This document shows positions 15,438-24,054 of a DNA stretch of 64,000 nt, one piece after another. The position numbers and the translations under genes were made by a program. The stretch's first letter is position 1. The number at the start of each line of letters is the position of its first letter. Origin of the DNA: Lysinibacillus sp. FSL M8-0337 (lineage in GTDB: Bacteria > Bacillota > Bacilli > Bacillales_A > Planococcaceae); assembly GCF_038593855.1 (NCBI RefSeq), contig NZ_CP151996.1, positions 2,046,001 through 2,110,000 on the forward strand. Direction: 5' to 3'. The notes below the pieces were generated by a model. That model saw nothing but the letters and a program-made list of their open reading frames with translations, was not told the origin of the DNA and searched no databases.

Positions 15438-18041
15438 ATGACACAGTATCATCAGCAGTCGTCCGTTGAAGTCATGAATAAACTGAATGTGACCAATCAG
15501 GGATTGAGTGATTATGACGTTCAAAAGAGGCAAGAAGTTTACGGTTATAATGTTTTAGAGGAAAGTAAAAAGGTAAGTACACTTGCCGTTTTTTTCGGCC
15601 AGTTTAAAGATTTATTAGTAATTATTTTAATGATAGCCGCTTTTATTTCATTTCTATTAGGTGAAGTAGAAAGTACGATTGTTATTTTGATTGTTATTAT
15701 TTTAAATGCAGTTTTGGGCACTGTTCAACATGTAAAGGCAGAAAAATCTTTAGGTAATTTGAAAGCACTGTCTTCGCCCATAGCGAAAGTAATGCGTAAT
15801 AATCAGATAATAGAAATTCCTTCTGAAGATATCGTTGTGGGAGATCTGCTGTATTTGGAAGCTGGAGATTATATAAATGCTGATGGAAGATTACTAGAAA
15901 GCCATAATCTTCATATTAATGAAAGTTCGTTGACAGGTGAATCATTAGCTGTCGCAAAAAGTGCCGATTCGATTAAGGAAGATGTAACCATTGCGGATAA
16001 GAAAAATATGGTCTTCACTGGAAGCTTTGTCACGAATGGACGAGGCGTTGTTATTGTGACAGCTATCGGAATGGACACGGAAATTGGGAAAATCGCCAAT
16101 TTACTTGATACTGCAAAAGAAAAGAAAACGCCGCTACAAGTAAGTCTAGATCAATTTGGAGAAAAATTAGCTTTAGGCATCACGATGATTTGTGTTGTTA
16201 TCTTCACGATTGATCTAGTTCGAGGCCGTGAATTAGTAGAATCATTTATGTTTGCCGTTTCGTTGGCTGTTGCCGCCATACCAGAGGCATTAAGTTCGAT
16301 TGTCACAATTGTCTTGGCTTTTGGGACACAAAAAATGGCAAAAGAAAATGCTATAATACGAAAGCTTTTTGCTGTTGAAAGCTTGGGAAGCGTTTCGGTT
16401 ATTTGTTCAGATAAAACAGGAACGTTAACTGAAAACAAAATGGTTGTCCAGCATGTATATGTTAATCAGAAAGTGATTCCACACGATCAACTATATATGA
16501 AAAATGCAATTGAGAAAGATTTGATTTTAAAGGCGCTATTATGTAATGATGCATTGGAAAGAGATCATAAGGAAATCGGTGATCCTACTGAAATTGCCCT
16601 TGTGAAATTAGGAAAGCAGTATGATTTTGATGAATTACTTGTTAGAGACCATTGTCCAAGGGTGGCAGAGCTCCCTTTTGATTCAGATCGGAAGCTTATG
16701 AGTACGGTTAATCGGATTAATCAGCAAAATATTATGATTACTAAGGGAGCACTAGACGTTCTGCTATTCAAAATGTCAAAAATGAATACGTCGCAAGGTC
16801 TAGTTAATCTGACGCAAGAACATCGAAAAAAAATCGAAGAAGTGAATCGAGATTTTTCAATGAATGGTTTAAGAGTATTAGCCATTGCATATAAGGAAGT
16901 AAGAGAAGGCCGTCCAATTACCGTATTTGATGAAAGAGATTTAATTTTTGTTGGATTAATAGCAATGATGGACCCACCTAGAAAGGAATCGAAGGCAGCG
17001 GTTGAAAGCTGTATTAAAGCAGGTATTAAACCTGTAATGATTACAGGTGACCATAAAATAACTGCCACTGCCATAGCCAAACAAATCGGGATTTTACAGG
17101 ACCCATCCGAAGCGATTGAAGGAGCTGAAATTGAAGGTTTAACGGATCGCGAACTGCAAGAAAAAGTTCAAGATGTTTCAGTTTATGCTCGCGTAACACC
17201 GGAACAAAAAATTCGTATTGTGAAAGCGTGGCAGGAAAAGGGCAATGTCGTTGCGATGACCGGTGATGGTGTCAATGATGGCCCCGCTTTAAAACAAGCT
17301 GATATCGGTGTAGCTATGGGAATAACTGGTACTGAAGTAGCGAAAGATGCATCATCTATGATATTAACAGATGATAATTTTTCAACGATTGTCAAAGCAA
17401 TCTCGAATGGTAGAAGCATCTATACGAATATTAAAAATGCAATTTTATTTTTGTTATCTGGAAATGCAGGGGCTATTTTTGTCGTTTTATATGCTACTAT
17501 ATTAGGTTTACCCGTTCCATTTGCACCTGTTCATCTATTATTTATTAACCTACTTACCGATAGTTTGCCGGCCATTGCCATTGGACTGGAACCAAATAAT
17601 AAAAACACCATGAAGGACAAGCCAAGAGATATTCGCACACCATTGTTAAATAAAGCTTTTACGACGCAAGTTATACTGGAAGGTTTATTAATTGCAATTG
17701 CTACAGCTGTTGCTTTTGAAATCGGATTGTCAACAGGAGATACTTTAACAGCTAGTACGATGGCGTTTACTACTTTATGTTTGTCGAGATTAATTCATGG
17801 CTTTAATTCCAGATCGAAGCAATCGATTTTTGCCATTGGTGTATTTTCGAATAAATATACTTGGTTAGCATTTTTAATCGGTTTTGTTGCTTTACATGCT
17901 GTATTATTTGTTCCATCATTTACGGGTATCTTCGAAGTGGCCGCATTAAGTGGCGCCCAATTAGGCTTTATTTATAGCTTATCGTTTATGCCGTTTTTAG
18001 TTAATCAGTGGTTTAAACTATTGTTTGTCAGAAGTAAATAA
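15438..18041 (+). CDS. Cation-transporting P-type ATPase, probably calcium (P2A)
   Basis: The protein has 867 residues from the ATG at 15438 (AAGGAG 6 bases upstream). It has the N-terminal cation ATPase domain, a phosphorylation motif CSDKTGTLTENKM, the actuator loop SSLTGES, the hinge TGDGVNDGPALKQADIGVAMG, and about ten membrane segments. M4 reads VAAIPEALSS where classical SERCA pumps have PEGLPA; M6 reads LLFINLLTDSLPAIAIGLEP with the N..TD ligands. The overall layout matches bacterial Ca2+ pumps such as YloB/LMCA1, which export Ca2+ from the cytosol. The altered M4 motif leaves room for another cation. Confidence 0.88.
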   Translation: MTQYHQQSSVEVMNKLNVTNQGLSDYDVQKRQEVYGYNVLEESKKVSTLAVFFGQFKDLLVIILMIAAFISFLLGEVESTIVILIVIILNAVLGTVQHVKAEKSLGNLKALSSPIAKVMRNNQIIEIPSEDIVVGDLLYLEAGDYINADGRLLESHNLHINESSLTGESLAVAKSADSIKEDVTIADKKNMVFTGSFVTNGRGVVIVTAIGMDTEIGKIANLLDTAKEKKTPLQVSLDQFGEKLALGITMICVVIFTIDLVRGRELVESFMFAVSLAVAAIPEALSSIVTIVLAFGTQKMAKENAIIRKLFAVESLGSVSVICSDKTGTLTENKMVVQHVYVNQKVIPHDQLYMKNAIEKDLILKALLCNDALERDHKEIGDPTEIALVKLGKQYDFDELLVRDHCPRVAELPFDSDRKLMSTVNRINQQNIMITKGALDVLLFKMSKMNTSQGLVNLTQEHRKKIEEVNRDFSMNGLRVLAIAYKEVREGRPITVFDERDLIFVGLIAMMDPPRKESKAAVESCIKAGIKPVMITGDHKITATAIAKQIGILQDPSEAIEGAEIEGLTDRELQEKVQDVSVYARVTPEQKIRIVKAWQEKGNVVAMTGDGVNDGPALKQADIGVAMGITGTEVAKDASSMILTDDNFSTIVKAISNGRSIYTNIKNAILFLLSGNAGAIFVVLYATILGLPVPFAPVHLLFINLLTDSLPAIAIGLEPNNKNTMKDKPRDIRTPLLNKAFTTQVILEGLLIAIATAVAFEIGLSTGDTLTASTMAFTTLCLSRLIHGFNSRSKQSIFAIGVFSNKYTWLAFLIGFVALHAVLFVPSFTGIFEVAALSGAQLGFIYSLSFMPFLVNQWFKLLFVRSK

Positions 18042-18052
18042 GGCAACTTCAT

Positions 18053-18088
18053 AAAGTGTCAGGCACCCAAATAGTGCCTGACACTTTT
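18053..18088 (+). terminator. Terminator built from the GTGTCAGGCAC palindrome
   Basis: AAAGTGTCAGGCAC (18053-18066) pairs with GTGCCTGACACTTT (18074-18087). The same GTGTCAGGCAC core forms a larger palindrome at 33054-33098, so this is a dispersed repeat serving as terminator. Confidence 0.85.
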
Positions 18089-18109
18089 AATATTTCTTTA
18101 AATTCCCAG

Positions 18110-18159
18110 TTGTAAAAAGGAACGTACGTGCGTAAAATATAAATACAAACAAATGTTCT
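18110..18159 (+). promoter_or_regulatory. Promoter with two SOS (LexA/DinR) box candidates
   Basis: TTGTAA (18110-18115) and TAAAAT (18133-18138) are 17 bases apart. The spacer holds GGAACGTACGTGCG (18119-18132), one base from the GAAC-N4-GTTC-like core on the right side. A second site, CAAACAAATGTTCT (18146-18159), matches 11 of 14 positions of CGAACATATGTTCG. The placement across the promoter predicts DNA-damage induction of the polymerase operon. Confidence 0.65.
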
Positions 18160-18188
18160 TGTTACGGACGAGGGGAGAAGGATGTTGG

Positions 18189-18410
18189 ATGAAAGAACAG
18201 TTAATAAAAGCAATGCAACGTAATCAGTCAGTTCATATGATGTATGTATCCAAATGCGGTGAAATTACAAAAAGGCAAGTGAAAATCATAAAAGTTGTAA
18301 ATAACTGCTTTTCTGCATATTGCTTCACACGACAAGCAAAGCGTACTTTTATTATCAGCAATGTTCTTGCAATTATTCCAGTTATAACACAAGAGCGTGA
18401 TGTCGTGTGA
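18189..18410 (+). CDS. Small WYL-like domain protein in the SOS operon
   Basis: The protein has 73 residues from the ATG at 18189. HMMYVSKCGEITKRQVKIIKV followed by CFTRQAKRTFIISNVLAI resembles a WYL-type ligand-binding fold (aromatic-x-C-x-R...RTF). Such short proteins commonly sit in front of UvrX-like polymerases in Bacilli. Its stop overlaps the start of the polymerase (GTGA), giving coupled translation. A role in sensing damage or modulating the polymerase is inference. Confidence 0.65.
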   Translation: MKEQLIKAMQRNQSVHMMYVSKCGEITKRQVKIIKVVNNCFSAYCFTRQAKRTFIISNVLAIIPVITQERDVV

Positions 18411-19666
18411 ATTATGAGGCGATGCCCAATAGACCTATTATATGTATCGATATGAAGTGTTTTTACGCTAGTATCGTGGCGATGTTACATGGGCTAGATG
18501 TTTTAAAAACGCCAGTTGCAGTAGTAGCGAATTTTGACCAGCCAGGTAGCGTAGTGCTTGCTGCATCACCATTAATGAAAGAGAAATATAAAATCAAAAC
18601 TGGCAGTAGACGTTATGAGATACCAAAGCATCCTGACATTAGATTGTTTGAGCCTAAAATGAGTTTCTTTATTCAAATGTCGATGACGATTACAAAATTG
18701 ATCGCTAATTACGTACCTGTTGATGCGATACATGTGTATAGTGTAGATGAAAGTTTTGTTGATTTAACTGGCACGGAAAAGCTTTGGGGTTCACCCGAAG
18801 AGACGGCCAAGGAAATACAAAAGGCTATTCTTGACCAATTTAGTATACCTAGTGCAGTAGGTATGGGACCCAATATGTTAATCGCCAAATTAGCTTTAGA
18901 CCTTGAAGCAAAGAAAACAGGTTTTGCTAAATGGACGTATGAGGATATTCCAAAGAAACTGTGGCCTGTTCGACCTTTAGCTGAAATGTGGGGCATAGGA
19001 AAACGAATGGAGGCAAATCTAAATGCTATGGGAATACAAACAGTTGGTGGTTTGGCTAATGCAGATTTAGCAGAATTAGAAAAGCGCTTTGGGATAATGG
19101 GTAATCAACTCTATTACCATGCATGGGGCATAGATTTATCCAAATTAGGGGAGCCGTTAATAACAAACGGAGCATTAAGTTTTGGTAAGGGTCAAATGCT
19201 GATGAAAGATTATCACACACGAAAAGATATTGCGGTAGTGCTTCTAGAAATGTGCGAAGACGTAATGAAACGCACACGTGATGCAGGGTTTGTTGGCCGT
19301 ACAATCAGCTTAGGTCTTTCGTATAGTCATAATGCCATGACCAAAGGGTTTCATCGTTCTAAAACTATTGCAGTGCCGACAAGTGAAACGCTTGTGATGT
19401 ATAAAGCTTGTATTGAATTACTGGATGAACATTTTGCTGGAGAGCCAGCACGACAATTATCAGTCAGAATATCTAACCTAGAGAAAGAGCATAGCATTCA
19501 ATTGGATTTATTTGATGAACGCAAACCGCAACGTCAGATAATCGGACCTACAATGGATGCCATACGTAATAGGTTTGGAGCTACCTCAATATTAAGAGCC
19601 GTTTCTTATACAAAAGCTGGTACAGCTATTAAACGAGATCGCTTAGTGGGTGGTCATTTGGCATAG
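18407..19666 (+). CDS. Y-family DNA polymerase (UvrX/PolY2-like), translesion synthesis
   Basis: This 419-residue polymerase starts at a GTG overlapping the previous stop. It has the family Y catalytic motifs CIDMKCFYASIVA (first Asp) and YSVDESFVDLTG (SxDE), a helix-hairpin-helix thumb (LAEMWGIGKRMEANLNAMGIQTVGGLA), a little-finger domain, and the clamp-binding peptide QLDLF near residue 365. The finger region (QPGSVVLAASPLMKEKYKIKTG) matches the UvrX/UmuC-like group rather than DinB/PolIV. With the SOS boxes and downstream YolD-like gene it forms a damage-induced mutagenesis operon like yqjW-yqjX of B. subtilis. Confidence 0.92.
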   Translation: MNYEAMPNRPIICIDMKCFYASIVAMLHGLDVLKTPVAVVANFDQPGSVVLAASPLMKEKYKIKTGSRRYEIPKHPDIRLFEPKMSFFIQMSMTITKLIANYVPVDAIHVYSVDESFVDLTGTEKLWGSPEETAKEIQKAILDQFSIPSAVGMGPNMLIAKLALDLEAKKTGFAKWTYEDIPKKLWPVRPLAEMWGIGKRMEANLNAMGIQTVGGLANADLAELEKRFGIMGNQLYYHAWGIDLSKLGEPLITNGALSFGKGQMLMKDYHTRKDIAVVLLEMCEDVMKRTRDAGFVGRTISLGLSYSHNAMTKGFHRSKTIAVPTSETLVMYKACIELLDEHFAGEPARQLSVRISNLEKEHSIQLDLFDERKPQRQIIGPTMDAIRNRFGATSILRAVSYTKAGTAIKRDRLVGGHLA

Positions 19667-19677
19667 GAGTGATTGGA

Positions 19678-20010
19678 ATGATAAAAGATAGAGGGACGAT
19701 TAAATGGGCATCGATGATGTTGCCAGAACATTTAGAGCTTCTCAGAAAGTATAAAGAAGAGTGTATGGAACAGCCAAGAGAATTGACTGAATGGGAACTG
19801 GAAGAACTACAAAAAACAATTGATCAAGCTTTTAATCAGCAGTTGGCCGTTACAATAGAAGTGTGGAAGGACCATACAATCACACAATGGACTGGTATAG
19901 TTAAATCGATGAATACGAATGAACTCATACTTGAAACACTACTTAAAACGGAGAGTATCCCCATCCCAAATATTCAATCAGCCCAACTGGATGCTGATTA
20001 CTATGATTAA
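19678..20010 (+). CDS. YolD-like protein
   Basis: The protein has 110 residues from the ATG at 19678, with AGGAG 9 bases upstream. IKDRGTIKWASMMLPEHLELLR is the signature N-terminus of the YolD family (RGxxKWxxxMMLPEHxxxL). YolD proteins are encoded next to UvrX-type polymerases and are thought to act as UmuD-like partners. It lies directly behind the polymerase and overlaps the next gene by eight bases. Confidence 0.9.
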   Translation: MIKDRGTIKWASMMLPEHLELLRKYKEECMEQPRELTEWELEELQKTIDQAFNQQLAVTIEVWKDHTITQWTGIVKSMNTNELILETLLKTESIPIPNIQSAQLDADYYD

Positions 20011-20350
20011 AGCCGACGAAAGACAGTTACTTCATAAGTATCTTTTGTTAGAGCTAGCAGTTAAATCATTACAGGTTGATTATTGTAAATTAGAGCAGTT
20101 TAAAATGAAAACAGTATTTCTTCCAATGATGGATTTATTACTAAAGGAGCTAAGACAAGAATATTTTAATCTCAAACGAGAACTTGCACAAAAACGCATA
20201 CGAGTAGTAGGTTGGCAACCAGTAGATGAATATTTTAGTGATGTGCAAGTTGCCACTGCAGGGAATGATGTAGTACTCCGTTATGCAAATCAAGCTCTTA
20301 AATCACAGGTGGAAAAGCTGTTGATTAATCATATAGGGCGCGTTGAATAA
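20003..20350 (+). CDS. Hypothetical protein, last gene of the SOS polymerase operon
   Basis: The product has 115 residues from the ATG at 20003, overlapping the YolD stop. It is mostly helical (LELAVKSLQVDYCKLEQFKMK, LLLKELRQEYFNLKRELAQKRIRV), followed by GWQPVDEYFSDVQVATAGNDVV and a helical end. I recognise no named family. The overlap and lack of an independent ribosome site indicate coupled expression with YolD, so it is probably an accessory of the same translesion system. Confidence 0.65.
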   Translation: MIKADERQLLHKYLLLELAVKSLQVDYCKLEQFKMKTVFLPMMDLLLKELRQEYFNLKRELAQKRIRVVGWQPVDEYFSDVQVATAGNDVVLRYANQALKSQVEKLLINHIGRVE

Positions 20351-20402
20351 AGAGTGATGACAAAAAAATTTTCAACCTTTATTTATTAGCAAAACCGAAA
20401 AT

Positions 20403-20444
20403 ACTCCATTTTGCAAAGAGATTTGTCAAAATGGAGTTAATATT
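20403..20444 (+). terminator. Terminator of the SOS polymerase operon
   Basis: ACTCCATTTTG (20403-20413) pairs with CAAAATGGAGT (20427-20437), followed by TAATATTTTT. The rest of the gap to 20644 holds only AT-rich promoter-like sequence before the next gene. Confidence 0.8.
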
Positions 20445-20644
20445 TTTAACTAAGTATAAGATTTTATGAAATTTGATTATAGTCTTATACAACTAAAGCA
20501 CTCGCTAAGGCAAACCCAAATGGCATTACATCGGTATTCATGTTCTTATGAATCTATCTTGCTCCGTTAGTTCAAAAAAATTTTCTCAAAAATGTATGAT
20601 ATTATACAGTTGAATGGAAAGAAAAATAGAATTGGGGGTTCAAT

Positions 20645-21025
20645 ATGAAAAGTGAAGATAAACAATATGCCATAACTGTTATTACCAATATATTAAAAGT
20701 AATGCATAGTAAAGAATATGAAAAAATATTAAATTATGTGGATGAATCTAAAGTGGATGATATTGGTGAGTTATTCTATTATGTCCACGAAACATTAAAC
20801 TTAAATGGATTGGATTCATTTGATGAATATGGAGCTCCATGTAATTTCCATCCCCAATACGAATATGCACAAATTAACTTTTATGAATTCAATGATAACA
20901 GTGGATTTGCTGTTGATTATGATTTAACTTCAAATTCAAAACTGGCAGATATGTGTTTACAAATGGAGTTTTTATATACGGAAAACGGAGTAAAAAGTGT
21001 TTTTATCACAGTTGATCCACAGTAA
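20645..21025 (+). CDS. Hypothetical protein (DUF7668-like)
   Basis: The protein has 126 residues from an ATG behind TTGGGGGTT. It is acidic and soluble, with ITNILKVMHSKEYEKILNYVDES in the N-terminal half and a beta-rich second half (YEYAQINFYEFNDNSGFAVDYDLTSN, SVFITVDPQ). The layout recalls DUF7668, small proteins often found beside toxin or immunity genes, but I am not certain. The next gene, on the same strand 58 bases on, is also a small orphan, and the pair may be immunity-type proteins. Confidence 0.55.
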   Translation: MKSEDKQYAITVITNILKVMHSKEYEKILNYVDESKVDDIGELFYYVHETLNLNGLDSFDEYGAPCNFHPQYEYAQINFYEFNDNSGFAVDYDLTSNSKLADMCLQMEFLYTENGVKSVFITVDPQ

Positions 21026-21083
21026 AACAATAATTTGAAAGAATCGCAAATCAACTTATAAATCTAAATTTAAAGGAGAATAT

Positions 21084-21392
21084 ATGGAAATATACAATAT
21101 GAATTTGAATATTCATTATTCTGCACCACAAGAAGTTTGGGATAAGTTGGAGCGTTTATACCGGGAAATGCCTAACTGGAACCACTTTGTAAACGGCTGT
21201 CCACAGTGGTATGGTTCAGATGGTAAATTGATAGAAGTAAGTATTGAATCAAGTGGACTACAATTTTATGCTCAATTACCATCAGAAGAATGGAATGAAT
21301 GGATTACATTATTTAAGAAACGTGCTACAAAATTATTGGGATATGAAGTGGGCGAACCAGAAGACGGTTTTGCATTTCATTATTATGATTAA
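21084..21392 (+). CDS. Hypothetical small protein
   Basis: The protein has 102 residues with AAAGGAG before the ATG; an internal ATG at 21102 is also possible. LNIHYSAPQEVWDKLERLYREMPNW, GCPQWYGSDGKLIEVSIESSGLQFYA and LGYEVGEPEDGFAFHYYD look like a compact alpha/beta domain, and I recall similar uncharacterised Bacillus proteins. No motif suggests catalysis. Position behind the preceding small gene suggests shared expression. Confidence 0.55.
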   Translation: MEIYNMNLNIHYSAPQEVWDKLERLYREMPNWNHFVNGCPQWYGSDGKLIEVSIESSGLQFYAQLPSEEWNEWITLFKKRATKLLGYEVGEPEDGFAFHYYD

Positions 21393-21425
21393 CTTTCAAA
21401 TTGTCCGTAAGCCTTGAAAATACAT

Positions 21426-21451
21426 AAGACACCTCGGTGTCTTTATTTTAT
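21426..21451 (+). terminator. Intrinsic terminator
   Basis: AAGACACC (21426-21433) pairs with GGTGTCTT (21436-21443), followed by TATTTTATC. Confidence 0.8.
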
Positions 21452-21508
21452 CATCGACAATTCTTCACAAGATAAAATTCAATCACCCTTGATACAAGAA
21501 CAAATGTA

Positions 21509-21547
21509 AAGCGCCTGTTTTGAAATCTTTTTTCAAAACAGGCGCTT
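21509..21547. terminator. Large inverted repeat, probable terminator
   Basis: Perfect 15-base arms 21509-21523 and 21533-21547 (AAGCGCCTG...CAGGCGCTT), loop of 9. It lies between the small genes and the convergent minus-strand gene at 21623. Confidence 0.75.
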
Positions 21548-21622
21548 AGAGTTTGATAAGGGGTGCCATTTATTTGAGAGCGAACGAACTACCATCCGTA
21601 GCACGGTGTAGTTGACTGTCCA

Positions 21623-22183
21623 TCAGGGAGAAAAGACCTCTGGATTATCGTCTCGCCATGCGCCAATGCAGCCAATTAAACAAGCCGTATAGCTTCTCAT
21701 CACGCTATTCATTTCCCTGTCCACATATTCAATAGCGATATTTATGTTCGACTTGCGCCATGCCAAAATTCGGCCGGAGAACCCAGGCCACGCACATTGT
21801 TCATCCATTTCAGGTTGGCCATATCCCTGTATTGACTCATCTGGTGTGGAACACATCGAGATGCCCTTAGGAAGCTTTCCAGGAAACGGCGTTTTAATTC
21901 GGTCATCCGATCCGGGAGCAAGAAAGTGTATAGCACCAATAATCCATTCATCTTGATTGGTATAATTGAGTCCAGTCAAATCATTTAGTTTTGATGCACG
22001 ATAAAGATCAATGCGGATCGATGCTTTTACAGACCAGATAATATCGTCGTTGAAATAGCTATTCGGAGAAGGCATTCGCTTGACATTGAATGATTGTAGC
22101 AAAGCTTGAACATTTTTGGGGCTATATGGATGGCCCAGCATGTCAATAAGCAGTTCAGAAGGTTCTTTCATACATATATTCAC
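21623..22183 (-). CDS. Hypothetical protein, possibly immunity-type
   Basis: The protein has 186 residues and no membrane segments. Its codon use is more GC-rich than its neighbours, which suggests transfer. Readable elements are LLIDMLGHPYSPKNVQALLQSF at the N-terminus, then a beta-rich centre (IIWSVKASIRIDLYRASKL, WIIGAIHFLAPG) and FPGKLPKGISMCSTPDESIQGYGQP. The GxLPxG...GxP layout recalls small immunity-like proteins of toxin islands, but I cannot name a family. Minus-strand AAAAGGAGTG precedes the start. Confidence 0.55.
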   Translation of the reverse strand: MNICMKEPSELLIDMLGHPYSPKNVQALLQSFNVKRMPSPNSYFNDDIIWSVKASIRIDLYRASKLNDLTGLNYTNQDEWIIGAIHFLAPGSDDRIKTPFPGKLPKGISMCSTPDESIQGYGQPEMDEQCAWPGFSGRILAWRKSNINIAIEYVDREMNSVMRSYTACLIGCIGAWRDDNPEVFSP

Positions 22184-22559
22184 TCCTTTTACTTCGGTTC
22201 AAGGGAACAACTCGATAAAGTCATTCACTCCCCTTGAGCGAACTTTTTAATACCCGTTCTCTGTCGCAAACCTATCGGCTATGTATTCATTTTTATATTC
22301 TACATTACTGCTAATTTTCCCTTCTTCCACTATACGCCTGTCAGCTATTAATGCCGTGTACTACCAACACTATCACACACCGAACTGTAAAGTCGCATCC
22401 ACTGCGCATGATGAACACGTGATATTTATCAAGTCTTTTTATGCTTTTTTATTGTCCTACAAAATAATTAAAATTTTTTTAGTTTCATTGAAACTTTTTC
22501 AACTCTGTGATTCTCTTCTATATTAAGAAAGAAAAAATAGCAAAGAAAGGTGTATTGGA
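22184..22559. promoter_or_regulatory. Intergenic region with a candidate ECF sigma -35 element
   Basis: TGAAACTTTTT starts at 22489, about 70 bases before the deacetylase gene. TGAAAC is the -35 core of most ECF sigma factors, including SigV. The -10 is less clear: TTCTCTTCTA lies 16-17 bases on, where CGTC would be expected. CAAGGG (about 22200) and CCCTTG (about 22232) form a weak inverted pair. No gene is seen. Confidence 0.4.
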
Positions 22560-23387
22560 ATGAAAGCAAGGAAAAGAATTAGATGGACAAGATTTGTAGC
22601 GGTCATTTTGTTCTTTACTATCATGCTAGGTGCGGGATACTACTTTTTAGGTGGGCAAGTGGAAGAGCATGGGCAAGCTGAAAATCTTGCAAGTGATAAG
22701 GCAAGATTTGAAGAAAACGATGATAGTGAGGATGTAATAGAGGAAGAGGAAGAAGAATTAGAAAATGAAACAGTTGCATTAAATCCTGATGGAAAATATA
22801 TAGCACTTACATTTGATGATGGTCCGAGTGTCAAAGTTACACCACGAGTTTTACAAACATTAGCGCAGCATGAAGCAAAGGCAACATTCTTTATGTTAGG
22901 AAGCAGAGTTGAGATGTATCCAAATATTGCGGCACAAGTCGTTGCTGAAGGTCACGAAATAGCAAATCACACATTTAGTCATCCAAATTTAAAGAAATTG
23001 ACGCACAATGAAATGACAGAAGAAATCAATAAAACACACAAAATTATTGAAGCGGCAACAGGTGTAACTCCAACCTTATTTCGACCTCCATACGGGATAT
23101 ACAACCAAGACATTCTAAATTATACAGCGTCAGAAAATTATACTACAATTATGTGGTCTGTCGACTCATTAGATTGGAAAAGTCGCAACCCAGCAGCTAT
23201 AAAAAACGAAATTTTAAATAACATCGCAAATAAATCAGTAGTGTTAATGCATGATATTCATACAGCAACAGCTGAAGCCTTACCAGAAATATTAATGGCA
23301 TTAAAAAAAGAAGGATATGAATTTGTAACAGTATCAGAACTATTATCGCTAAAAAGTGAAAAAGTCGATCCCTATTTCGGCAATTGA
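22560..23387 (+). CDS. Membrane-anchored polysaccharide deacetylase (NodB family)
   Basis: The protein has 275 residues. A basic start and one membrane span (FVAVILFFTIMLGAGYYFLG) are followed by a highly acidic linker (EDVIEEEEEELENE, about residues 58-72) and then the NodB domain with TFDDGPS, HEIANHTFSHP, FRPPYG, WSVDSLDW and LMHDIHT. These include the metal-binding Asp-His-His set. The likely reaction is N-deacetylation of peptidoglycan, which blocks lysozyme. The next genes are an ECF sigma and an RsiV-like anti-sigma, as in the C. difficile csfV-pdaV locus. Confidence 0.88.
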   Translation: MKARKRIRWTRFVAVILFFTIMLGAGYYFLGGQVEEHGQAENLASDKARFEENDDSEDVIEEEEEELENETVALNPDGKYIALTFDDGPSVKVTPRVLQTLAQHEAKATFFMLGSRVEMYPNIAAQVVAEGHEIANHTFSHPNLKKLTHNEMTEEINKTHKIIEAATGVTPTLFRPPYGIYNQDILNYTASENYTTIMWSVDSLDWKSRNPAAIKNEILNNIANKSVVLMHDIHTATAEALPEILMALKKEGYEFVTVSELLSLKSEKVDPYFGN

Positions 23388-23493
23388 TTGTGCAAAGGAA
23401 ACGAATGTAGTCCATAAAACCATGACATAATAACAATGTTATTCAACATTCGTATATTGCATTCCCTAGTAACGTTTAACGGGAGGTGAGCCT

Positions 23494-24048
23494 TTGAATA
23501 CGCAAAGAATCGAAGACAAATTTAACGAAATTTATGACAAAACCTATCATCAATGTGTAGTGTATGTCATTAGCAAATGCAATCATACGAGTGTTATCCC
23601 GGATATAATACAAGAAACTTATATAGCGCTGTATCGAATACTAAAGGACAAGGGCATTGATTATCTTAAGAACCCAGAGGCTTATGTTATACGAATCGCT
23701 AAATCTAAAATCTACCAACATTATTCTTTAAAAGAAAAGGTAAAGCGTATCATACCGTTGTTTGATATAAATAAAGAAGATGAAGAATATAATCATGCAG
23801 ATACGGACATAGAGCAATATGAAAATGAGATAGAGATTGCAATAGAAAACAAAGAATTATTATCTGACATTTGGAGCTTTTTGCAAACAAAACCTCAAAA
23901 AGTGCAAAAGGTATTTTACTTATTTTATTATGCTGAACTATCAATTCCTGAAATTGCTCAATTACTACATTTAAATCACTCCACGATAAAAAATTATATT
24001 TACCGCACCACTCATGAAATACGAAAAAAGTTTGGGAAGGACGGTTGA
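23494..24048 (+). CDS. ECF RNA polymerase sigma factor (SigV-like)
   Basis: The protein has 184 residues from a TTG behind GGGAGGTGA. Region 2 has DIIQETYIALYRILK and region 4 has AELSIPEIAQLLHLNHSTIKNYIYRTTHEIRKKF, the DNA-reading helix-turn-helix. Between them is an acidic linker. It is followed six bases later by an RsiV-like gene, so this is an extracytoplasmic-function sigma of the SigV type, released when the anti-sigma is degraded. Confidence 0.88.
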   Translation: MNTQRIEDKFNEIYDKTYHQCVVYVISKCNHTSVIPDIIQETYIALYRILKDKGIDYLKNPEAYVIRIAKSKIYQHYSLKEKVKRIIPLFDINKEDEEYNHADTDIEQYENEIEIAIENKELLSDIWSFLQTKPQKVQKVFYLFYYAELSIPEIAQLLHLNHSTIKNYIYRTTHEIRKKFGKDG

Positions 24049-24054
24049 GGCGAT

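Noticed and set aside
22281-22526. 81-codon plus-strand frame upstream of the deacetylase
   Set aside because: It has no ribosome site and covers the likely promoter; the translation is Tyr/Ser-rich noise.
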